A DNA stretch of 11,701 nt, from contig JAPKMW010000178.1 in NCBI GenBank assembly GCA_026645575.1, forward strand, positions 1 to 11,701, in the 5' to 3' direction. This DNA comes from Caldilineaceae bacterium (lineage in GTDB: Bacteria > Chloroflexota > Anaerolineae > Caldilineales > Caldilineaceae). Within the stretch, counting starts at the first letter, position 1; each line of letters begins with the position of its first letter. Positions 1 through 5,861 of this stretch are shown here, piece after piece. The notes beneath the pieces are model-generated. The model saw only the letters and a program-made list of their open reading frames with translations, had not been told where the DNA came from and did no database searches. The position numbers and the translations under genes are program-made.

Positions 1-549
1 CGCCTCTTCAATCGCTTTGCCCGTGAAATTTTCCCGGATATGGCGACCCTCTATCCGCCCTTTACCAAGCTGGATCATATTTTGACGCCGGCGGGGCTGC
101 ATATCAAAAACCTGCTGCGCCTCTATGAAGCGTATGTGCAGAAAAATCACGCCTGGCTCTTTCAGGGCGCGCCACGGCGCAGCGATCTGCGCTTGTATGA
201 GGCAGTCTACCATTTTAATCTTTACTTGTGGTTGGCCCGTTTTTTGCAAAAGAAAGGTGGGCGTGTCCATCCTGAATTTCCCACCGGCAATGGGCAGATT
301 GATCTCATAGTTCACTTTCAAGGGCAACTATACGGGTTAGAATTAAAGAGCTTTGACGACAATTTTGAATATCAAGCCGCACTGCGTCAGGCTATCCGCT
401 ATGCCCGGCAACTCCAACTGACGACGATCACCGTCGTCTTCTTTGTCGAAGCGGTGGATGACGAAAACCGCACCCTCTATGAAACGCCCTATCACGATGC
501 CGCGACGAGCGTCACGGTGGAGCCGGTGCTGGTGACGACGGTGGAATAA
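1..549 (+). CDS. C-terminal part of a PD-(D/E)XK nuclease-fold protein (5' end outside window)
   Basis: The reading frame is open from the first base, so this is the 3' part of a longer gene; the ATG at 40 is internal. 182 codons are visible. The key block is G-x-I-D-L-I-V followed by Y-G-L-E-L-K-S: Asp at codon 101, Glu at 114 and Lys at 116 give the D-x(12)-E-x-K signature of the PD-(D/E)XK nuclease fold. A Glu at codon 92 and an alpha-helical stretch with Gln/Arg after the motif also fit. Such domains often form the C-terminus of AAA-ATPase-like proteins of uncertain function (the PDDEXK_9 / AAA-ATPase_like type). An N-terminal ATPase is therefore likely but cannot be seen. Whether it cuts DNA is unknown. 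The last 38 bases overlap the end of the convergent regulator gene. Fold call fairly sure, full architecture inferred. Confidence 0.7.
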   Translation, partial: RLFNRFAREIFPDMATLYPPFTKLDHILTPAGLHIKNLLRLYEAYVQKNHAWLFQGAPRRSDLRLYEAVYHFNLYLWLARFLQKKGGRVHPEFPTGNGQIDLIVHFQGQLYGLELKSFDDNFEYQAALRQAIRYARQLQLTTITVVFFVEAVDDENRTLYETPYHDAATSVTVEPVLVTTVE

Positions 550-3500
550 GCGCCACAAGCCGCGTCCACCGGAGCGTCTGGAGCACGGCATCGGGGAGTG
601 TATTGATCATGGACGTGGCGATAACGCCGGTCACGGGTAGGCGCTGCAACGCCGCGGCAGCGTGGGCGCGACGTTGATCAGACAATTGAGAATGGTTGAC
701 CAAGAAGGTCAAAACTTGACCGGCATGAACCGCATCGCTGTCAGCCAGCAGGCAAGCGATCTCCAACAGAATATTCTGCACCAGGAGGGTTTCTTGGATC
801 TCGTGGGCGAGGGTCAAGGCTTGGCGTAAGTGGGCCATCGCTTGCTCACCTGATCCCAGCTTGAGCATGATTTGTCCCAAGCCATAGTAGCCATCCGCTT
901 CGCCAGAACGATCACCGATCTCCTGGGCTACCGACACGGCATGGGTAAAGAGTTGCTGCGCTGCTTGGTCATGCCCCAGTTGCCGGTTTAGCTCGCCCAG
1001 CGTCAGCGTTGCTTGCATAATCCCATACTGGTCACCCAACTCTTCGTAATTGACCAGGCTGCGCTGACCAAATTGTTCGGCCTGGCCATAATCACCCAAT
1101 TGCCGGTGGGTAATACTCAGGCCGGTAAGCAGATGGGTGGTGATCTGCATGTCGCCGGCCTGTTCGGCGGCGCGCAATCCCTCTTCACAGTAGGAGCGCG
1201 CCATTACATAGGCTTCGCGCATGTGGGCGACACCAGCCAGATCCAACAACGCAACGGCTTCTCCCCAATGATCAGCCAGTTGGCGACGTAGGGCAAAGCA
1301 TTCTTGTAGGTACAGTTCCGCTCGCTCCAAATCCCCTTGCATGCGCGCGGTGCCGCCAATATGACCGAGGGTAAAGGCGATCTCGTCGGTTGCTGCGAGT
1401 TGACGCAGGCTAGTCAAGCCGGCGGCCAACAAGCGCTGCGCCTCTGTATATTGCGCCAGCGATGAATGAAAACGGGCCGTGCGCACCATCAGTCGTTGGC
1501 AAGTAAGCTCGGCCTGCGCATCGGTCGCGGCAACCGCTTGTAGAGCTTGCCGGGCGCGCTGCAATGCTGTCACTCCTTCGCGAAACCAACTTTTCAGTAA
1601 AAGAAAATGATAGAAGCCGCCCAGAGCGGTGGCAATGCCCTGGACATTGCGCTGGTCAACCAGCCATTGCCAGGCGGCACGCACATTCTCCACTTCCTGA
1701 TCAATCTCCAGTAAAGCCTGCTTTTGCTCATGGCTTTTGAGGCGCCCTTCCTGTTGTGCCAGCAAGTTGCCATAGTAAGCCGCGTGACGCGCCTGGACTG
1801 TTGTTGCTGCACCCGACTCGGCTAGCTTCTCGCCGGCAAAGTGACGCATCACTTCATGCAACTGATAGGTTGTTCCTCTACGCCAGAGCAGTGACTTGTT
1901 GACCAGCGCTGCTAACACCGGGAACGGGCTGTTCGTTACCGCTGCCGCGGCTTGGCGTGTAAAGGGGCCGTGAAAGAGCGCCAACTGGCGAAAGACACTT
2001 TGTTCCTCACGACTCAACCGCTGCCACGACCAATCAAAGAGGGCGCGTAGGGTGCGTTGGCGGGGAGGTACATCGCCGCGTGTGGTGGCAAGAAAGTCAA
2101 GGTTGCGTTCAATTTCCGTGGCGATCTCGGCGCAACTCAGTTGATGCGCCCAAGCCGCGGCCAATTCAATCGCTAGGGGCAGCCCTTGCAGTGTCCGGCA
2201 GATCTGGATGATCGCCGTCAGTTCCTCAGGCGTGGTCACAAAATCCGGCTGCACACGGCGTACACATTGGGTGAACATCTGAACCGCAGCAAAGGAGTGG
2301 CTATCAGTGGCGGCGGTTGGCGGCACAGGCAACCCAACTAACGGATAGAGCTGCTCCGCTTGCAGATTCAGCCGCTCGCGCGAGGTCGCCAGGATGGTCA
2401 CACCAGGGGCCTTCACCAACAGGTCACTCAGCCAGGGGGCGGCGCCGGTCATGATCTCCATGTTGTCCAGAATTAACAGAAGTTCGCGCTGCTGTAAGAA
2501 CGTAAGCAATTGGGCTTGGGGCGTGGCCGGCCCGGCCAATGTGCAACCTAACGCATCAGTCAGCGCAAGTGCTAACCCGTTGGCGTCGTTCTGTTGTACA
2601 GCAGCCAGAGATGTAAACCAGACGCCGTTGAGAAAGGTCGGCTCACAAGCCGCAGCCACCTCTAACGCCAAGCGTGTTTTCCCAATCCCGCCTGGCCCCA
2701 AAATGGTCAATAAGCGCGTCTCCGGCGCCACCAGCAAACGACGGAGCGCGGCAATCTCCTCTGTGCGCCCGACAAAGCCAGTGATCGCCGCCGGCAGATT
2801 GTGACGTGGGGCAGCGAGCGCGGTCTTGAGCCGTTCGTACAGTGCGGTGGTTTCAACGGCAGGTTCAACCCCCAATTCTGTTTGCAAGAGCTGGCGACAC
2901 CGTTTGTATTGGGCCAGCGCGGCCGAGCGTTGGCCGCTGCGCGCTAGCGCCAACATCAGTTGACCATGGGCTTCCTCGCGCCACTCATCCAAAGCTAACA
3001 GGCGGGTCGCGCTGTGGATGGCCTGTGCATAAGAACCTTGATCGAGATGCGTTTGGGTGAGGGCGTGCAAGAGATAGAGGGCGCGCGCTCGATAATGCGC
3101 CCGCTGCGCCACCAGCCATTCTTCAAAGGCGGGGGCATCGCTCACAAAGAAGCCGGCCAAAAAATCACCGGTGTAGAGATCGGTTGCCGTTTGCCACTGA
3201 GCGGTGCGTTCATCCGGCGTCAGCGTGGTGGCCGTTGTCAGCAATGTCTCAAAGCGCGCCACATCCAAGCAATAGGGAGCGGCGGGGTTCATCTCCACCG
3301 TTTCGCGGGTGATGATCAAAAAGGGATCGACACAGCGGCGCAGGTTGGTCAGCACCTGGCGCAGGTTGTTCTTGGCATCGGCTTCGGGCATTTCGCCCCA
3401 AAGCAGCGCAGCCAATTCATCCCGGCGCTGGACGCGCCCGGTTGCAGCCAAATAGGCGAGCAGCGCCGGCGCTTTGGCCGACATAAAGGTAGTGACGGCT

Positions 3501-3553
3501 TGATCATCCACCAGCACGCGTAAACCGCCAAACAAGCAAATTTCCAACTTCAT
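512..3553 (-). CDS. AfsR/SARP-like STAND regulator: winged helix, BTAD, NB-ARC ATPase, TPR repeats
   Basis: A 1013-residue cytoplasmic transcription regulator. Domains in order: OmpR-type winged helix, residues about 1-95 (starts MKLEICLFGGLRV, typical for the family); bacterial transcriptional activator domain (BTAD), about 96-245; NB-ARC/STAND ATPase, about 255-590, with Walker A GPGGIGKT at 286-293, Walker B LLLILDN at 358-364, sensor SRERL at 391-395 and the GLPLAIELAA motif at 457-466; then TPR-like helical repeats, about 600-970. Streptomyces AfsR has the same order and nearly the same length (about 1000 residues). In this class the ATPase and repeats are thought to sense a signal and release the DNA-binding end. 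The start is supported by family-like N-terminal sequence; the ribosome site (AGG, 8 nt before ATG) is weak. A 19-bp direct-repeat element lies 18 bp upstream, which suggests autoregulation. The Pro/Ser/Ala-rich tail overlaps the convergent gene. Ligand unknown. Confidence 0.93.
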   Translation of the reverse strand: MKLEICLFGGLRVLVDDQAVTTFMSAKAPALLAYLAATGRVQRRDELAALLWGEMPEADAKNNLRQVLTNLRRCVDPFLIITRETVEMNPAAPYCLDVARFETLLTTATTLTPDERTAQWQTATDLYTGDFLAGFFVSDAPAFEEWLVAQRAHYRARALYLLHALTQTHLDQGSYAQAIHSATRLLALDEWREEAHGQLMLALARSGQRSAALAQYKRCRQLLQTELGVEPAVETTALYERLKTALAAPRHNLPAAITGFVGRTEEIAALRRLLVAPETRLLTILGPGGIGKTRLALEVAAACEPTFLNGVWFTSLAAVQQNDANGLALALTDALGCTLAGPATPQAQLLTFLQQRELLLILDNMEIMTGAAPWLSDLLVKAPGVTILATSRERLNLQAEQLYPLVGLPVPPTAATDSHSFAAVQMFTQCVRRVQPDFVTTPEELTAIIQICRTLQGLPLAIELAAAWAHQLSCAEIATEIERNLDFLATTRGDVPPRQRTLRALFDWSWQRLSREEQSVFRQLALFHGPFTRQAAAAVTNSPFPVLAALVNKSLLWRRGTTYQLHEVMRHFAGEKLAESGAATTVQARHAAYYGNLLAQQEGRLKSHEQKQALLEIDQEVENVRAAWQWLVDQRNVQGIATALGGFYHFLLLKSWFREGVTALQRARQALQAVAATDAQAELTCQRLMVRTARFHSSLAQYTEAQRLLAAGLTSLRQLAATDEIAFTLGHIGGTARMQGDLERAELYLQECFALRRQLADHWGEAVALLDLAGVAHMREAYVMARSYCEEGLRAAEQAGDMQITTHLLTGLSITHRQLGDYGQAEQFGQRSLVNYEELGDQYGIMQATLTLGELNRQLGHDQAAQQLFTHAVSVAQEIGDRSGEADGYYGLGQIMLKLGSGEQAMAHLRQALTLAHEIQETLLVQNILLEIACLLADSDAVHAGQVLTFLVNHSQLSDQRRAHAAAALQRLPVTGVIATSMINTLPDAVLQTLRWTRLVALIPPSSPAPAPP

Positions 3554-3570
3554 GGCGCAAGCCTGTTCCC

Positions 3571-3602
3571 CAAATGATCTCCAAATGATCGCTTGCTAAG
3601 AT
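3571..3602 (+). promoter_or_regulatory. Candidate SARP-type promoter P1: 11-bp-pitch direct repeat plus -10
   Basis: CAAATGATCTCCAAATGAT (3571-3589) contains CAAATGAT twice, starting at 3571 and 3582, an 11-bp pitch that puts both copies on one face of the helix. Seven bases later comes TAAGAT (3597-3602), a -10-like hexamer. The arrangement points rightwards, away from the regulator gene, whose ATG is only 18 bp to the left. A protein bound here could activate rightward transcription and block the regulator's own expression. The 19-bp repeat is seen directly; the binding protein is inferred. Confidence 0.55.
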
Positions 3603-3663
3603 CACGTCGGCAGCGTGCAGGCAGGGTGAATGGTGAGCGCAATGGGGCAACAAGGGTGCGTCC

Positions 3664-3720
3664 CATTTTGGGGGATTGCAGATAGGGCTGCTTACAGCGC
3701 CCAGTACAATTCCCCAAATG
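3664..3720. repeat. Imperfect inverted repeat carrying a third CAAATG half-site
   Basis: CATTTTGGGGGATTG (3664-3678) is the near-reverse complement of CAATTCCCCAAATG (3707-3720), differing by one extra base and one substitution, with about 28 bases between the arms. The right arm includes TTCCCCAAATG (3710-3720), which also occurs exactly at 3566-3576 at the left end of the P1 element. It is followed by the perfect palindrome GGTACGTACC (3722-3731). It may be a third, weaker site of the same operator system or an RNA hairpin in a transcript from P1. Confidence 0.4.
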
Positions 3721-3764
3721 TGGTACGTACCCGGACAACAATGGCGGATGTTGACCCGCACCAG

Positions 3765-3796
3765 CAAATGATCTCCAAATGATTGGTTGATAGAAT
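3765..3796 (+). promoter_or_regulatory. Candidate SARP-type promoter P2 for the 70-aa gene and propeller operon
   Basis: An exact second copy of the 19-bp element (3765-3783), with CAAATGAT at 3765 and 3776. Again 7 bases separate it from a -10-like hexamer, TAGAAT (3791-3796), so transcription would start near 3803 and give a leader of about 34 nt before the ATG at 3837. The repeat sits where a -35 box would be, and no good -35 is present, as expected for an activator-dependent promoter. SARP/AfsR proteins are known to bind direct heptamers at 11-bp pitch overlapping -35 and about 8 bp before -10. Confidence 0.6.
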
Positions 3797-3836
3797 ACCA
3801 ACATGATAACACGATTTTAGGAAAAGGGGGCTGTCA

Positions 3837-4049
3837 ATGTTGCAAAGAATGTTACAAAGATCGCGCGGTTCACCCCGTTATTATCTCTTTATCCTGACAG
3901 TGTGGGAAGAAGAGCACAGCCCGCAGGCGGCCACCTGGCGCTATAGCCTGGAACAGAGCCAGACGGGTGAACGCAGAGGGTTCAAGAATCTGGAGGAGTT
4001 GATGGCTTACCTGGCAGCCTGGACGCAAAAACCGCCATCGATTGAATGA
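3837..4049 (+). CDS. Small uncharacterised protein (70 aa), first gene of the propeller operon
   Basis: The start ATG at 3837 follows a purine-rich ribosome site (GGAAAAGGGGG, 3821-3830... spacing about 6). The protein is soluble, with no signal peptide, membrane segment or cysteine pair. It has an N-terminal basic stretch, a beta-rich middle (YYLFILTVWEEE, then TWRYSLEQSQTGERRGF) and a C-terminal helix (NLEELMAYLAAW). The WR-x-SLE...TGERRGF..LE.L..(Y/F)L pattern looks like a small conserved domain that I associate, from memory only, with short Chloroflexota proteins near large regulators; no function is known to me. The first 24 bases are a tandem duplication (ATG-TTG-CAA-AGA, ATG-TTA-CAA-AGA, giving MLQRMLQR), so the ATG at 3849 is an alternative start. 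The next gene begins 35 bp downstream. It is placed like afsS beside afsR, but shows no AfsS-type repeats. Confidence 0.72.
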   Translation: MLQRMLQRSRGSPRYYLFILTVWEEEHSPQAATWRYSLEQSQTGERRGFKNLEELMAYLAAWTQKPPSIE

Positions 4050-4084
4050 TCGTTATCGTGATTGTTAATCAGGAGTGAAAGAAG

Positions 4085-5557
4085 ATGAAAACAACTATTT
4101 TATCCAAATCCATCCATCCCCTGCTGCTTCGCATGGCATTCAGCATTGTCATCCTTGCTCTGGCTGGGCATCCGTGGGGCTGGTTGCCGACGGTGTATGC
4201 CAAAGCGCTATCGCAAGCAATAGGCGACACAACCATCGTCTACATTAGTGAAGATGGCCGCAGCCTGCGCTTAATCCAGCCTGACGGCAGCAATGACCGG
4301 CTGCTCTGGGCGATCCCCGAAGGCGTCATCGGTGGGATCGATTCGGTGGCATGGCGACCGGATGCACAGCAGATTGCATTTACCAGCTCACACGAATCGC
4401 TCTGTTCTGAGTGGGCTTCTGACATCTACACCATCAATCCCGATGGCAGTGGGGTGCGGCGGCTAACCAATGGCCCGGCTTGTGGCGAGCTTTCCGGCTA
4501 TGCCCAGGGCAGCGTCACCGTGCAAATTGAAAACCGTGTGAACAACTTGAACCAAGTGCTGGTCTATGTGGAGGGTGCGCCAACCGCCAAAGTGGTGACG
4601 GTTGCACCAAATACGACTGTTCTTGTCGCATTTCCCCAGGTAGCTGATCTGGGGGATGGGCTGCCACAAAGCATGGTTGCCATTAATGGCGCCAAGCGCT
4701 GGTTTGATGCTGCGGTTCAGGCCGATGTTGTCGCCCAAAGCAATGTCCACGCCGGCACAATGGTGCTTGATGGCGCCGGCTTTGACGCCTTTGGCGCCAC
4801 CAGTATCAGTTGGAATCCTGCCGGCACAAAGCTGGCATTCCAGTTTGGCACGGGGCGTCTGTGGCAGGTGGCGACAGATGTAGCACTTTTACAGGAAGGT
4901 GGAGCGCTGCTGGCGCCTGCAATCAACAATCAGGTGCTGGGGGCGCGCCCGGTCTGGTCGCCAGTGAACAACCAAGTGTTGTATCAGCGCTTTAATAGCA
5001 ATCCACAGACCATCACATTGGCTGAGGTAGATGGGGATAACGCCGGCAGGGCTTTGCTGGATGTTAAAGATACACAAGGCATCGACTGGTTAAGTGATGG
5101 TTCTGGTTTAGGCGTGGCCGCCATCGATGCCTTGCTCTCGCATCTTGACCTCTACCTTTATCGTTTTGAGGACAATAGCATCACCCAGCTAACCCAGACC
5201 GAAGCGGGTGAGGGGGCGCTTTATCTAAATTTCGCCCCAGATAACAGCCAACTTGTCTACACCTATGTACCGGATCTCCAGGCGCGACCTGCTGCGCCCA
5301 TGCTGCGCATCATGAATAGCGACGGCAGCGACGACCATCTGCTGGTCGCAGGCGGTAGTCGAGCCGATTGGAGCCGGGTGAAACCGCAGAATCCACCACC
5401 AACACCGGAGCCGACCGTTCAACCGACCAGCCAACCCACGGGTCAACCAACAGGTCAACCAACGGCTCAACCAACAGGTCAACCGACTCCTGGCGCAACC
5501 CCGACACCGGATGGTGCAAAGGGCTATAGAAATTATTTGCCGGCAATTAGTCGGTAG
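4085..5557 (+). CDS. Secreted TolB/PD40-type beta-propeller protein with Pro/Thr linker and YLPAISR C-terminus
   Basis: 490 residues, with AGGAG at 4071-4075 nine bases before the ATG. Residues 1-40 form a signal peptide (basic start, hydrophobic core 12-28, likely cleavage after VYA/AKA near 39-41), so it is exported. WD40-like PD40 blades are seen at about 84-128 (AWRPDAQQIAFTS...YTINPDGSGVRRLT), 238-262 (ISWNPAGTKLAFQF), 287-330, 332-369 and 378-425. Residues about 139-228 form a non-propeller insertion of unknown fold (SVTVQIENRVNNLNQVLVYV...). Cys107 and Cys133 could form a disulfide. Residues 437-476 are a Pro/Thr/Gln linker with QPTx repeats, and the protein ends YRNYLPAISR. PD40 proteins bind ligands or partners and are rarely enzymes; the ligand here is unknown. 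Cotranscribed with the 70-aa gene. Its stop codon lies within the target duplication of the adjoining MITE. Confidence 0.85.
   Translation: MKTTILSKSIHPLLLRMAFSIVILALAGHPWGWLPTVYAKALSQAIGDTTIVYISEDGRSLRLIQPDGSNDRLLWAIPEGVIGGIDSVAWRPDAQQIAFTSSHESLCSEWASDIYTINPDGSGVRRLTNGPACGELSGYAQGSVTVQIENRVNNLNQVLVYVEGAPTAKVVTVAPNTTVLVAFPQVADLGDGLPQSMVAINGAKRWFDAAVQADVVAQSNVHAGTMVLDGAGFDAFGATSISWNPAGTKLAFQFGTGRLWQVATDVALLQEGGALLAPAINNQVLGARPVWSPVNNQVLYQRFNSNPQTITLAEVDGDNAGRALLDVKDTQGIDWLSDGSGLGVAAIDALLSHLDLYLYRFEDNSITQLTQTEAGEGALYLNFAPDNSQLVYTYVPDLQARPAAPMLRIMNSDGSDDHLLVAGGSRADWSRVKPQNPPPTPEPTVQPTSQPTGQPTGQPTAQPTGQPTPGATPTPDGAKGYRNYLPAISR
5420..5491 (+). repeat. In-frame 12-bp tandem repeat encoding QPTx
   Basis: Six 12-base units (CAA-CC(N)-AC(N)-NNN) encode QPTS, QPTG, QPTG, QPTA, QPTG and QPTP at residues 446-469, preceded by a degenerate EPTV unit. 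Units three and five are identical (CAACCAACAGGT). The unit is a multiple of three, so copy-number change would alter linker length without a frameshift. Confidence 0.9.
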
Positions 5558-5560
5558 CAG

Positions 5561-5634
5561 GTAACTATTCAGGCTCGAACTTTGACCACTGGGAACGCCG
5601 CCAAGGATGGCGGCGTTCCCAGCTGAATCGTTAC
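5561..5634. mobile_element. 74-bp MITE with 12-bp terminal inverted repeats and 8-bp target duplication
   Basis: The ends GTAACTATTCAG (5561-5572) and CTGAATCGTTAC (5623-5634) are inverted repeats matching at 11 of 12 positions. Directly outside both ends is the same 8-mer GGTAGCAG (5553-5560 and 5635-5642), a perfect target-site duplication. Inside is a perfect 14-bp stem (5589-5602 with 5609-5622, loop AAGGAT) built from GGGAACGCCGCC. The left copy of the target contains the TAG stop (5555-5557) of the propeller gene, so the insertion kept the protein intact. Ends starting GTAA and an 8-bp duplication are the habit of the IS66 family, so mobilisation by an IS66-type transposase is possible (inference). 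In RNA the stem would cap the 3' end of the upstream mRNA; there is no U-tract for a classic terminator. Confidence 0.8.
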
Positions 5635-5765
5635 GGTAGCAGGCCAATCCCCCGTTTAGCTCGCTTGCTGGTGACTAATATACTTGTTACTAGCGCACTT
5701 GTCCGATCATCGATTGTTTTGGCTCCATTTTGTGATTCAGTTTGCTATTCCCGCCAAAATATACT

Positions 5766-5828
5766 CCGCACGGCATCAAATTGAGTCCTGTACCGGTTTA
5801 TAAAAGCTTAATTTGTACCCATGTGCGG
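5766..5828. repeat. Nested inverted repeats in the 5643-5861 intergenic stretch
   Basis: CCGCAC (5766-5771) pairs with GTGCGG (5823-5828), and inside them CAAATT (5777-5782) pairs with AATTTG (5810-5815). Flanking ATAC/GTAT bases extend the outer arms imperfectly. It may be an old palindromic element or the 3' structure shared by the convergent propeller and SDR genes. Apart from this and two AAGCTT sites (5804, 5852 area), I see no gene or clear signal in 5643-5861. Confidence 0.3.
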
Positions 5829-5861
5829 TATAAGATGAGCAAAAAACTGTAAAGCTTATGT

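Noticed and set aside
1..549. Treating the ATG at 40 as the start of a 169-aa gene.
   Set aside because: The frame is open to the left edge with protein-like sequence (RLFNRFAREIFPD) and no ribosome site before the ATG, so the gene is cut by the window.
3630..3782. A 50-codon plus-strand ORF between P1 and P2, with GGGTGA just before its ATG.
   Set aside because: It would be the first ORF on a P1 transcript, but its composition looks random, its ribosome site is poor, and its end runs into the P2 operator, so the DNA is better explained as control region.
3504..3812. Minus-strand ORFs of 84-102 codons over the control region.
   Set aside because: They overlap the operators and the regulator start, have no ribosome site and no family resemblance.
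3803..3820. A five-codon ORF (ATG ATA ACA CGA TTT TAG) starting at the expected P2 transcript start.
   Set aside because: A leaderless minicistron is possible, but such a short ORF arises easily by chance and has no supporting signal.
5589..5622. Simple Rho-independent terminator after the propeller gene.
   Set aside because: The stem is strong but has no T-run and lies within an element with inverted ends and target duplication, so it is better called the MITE interior.
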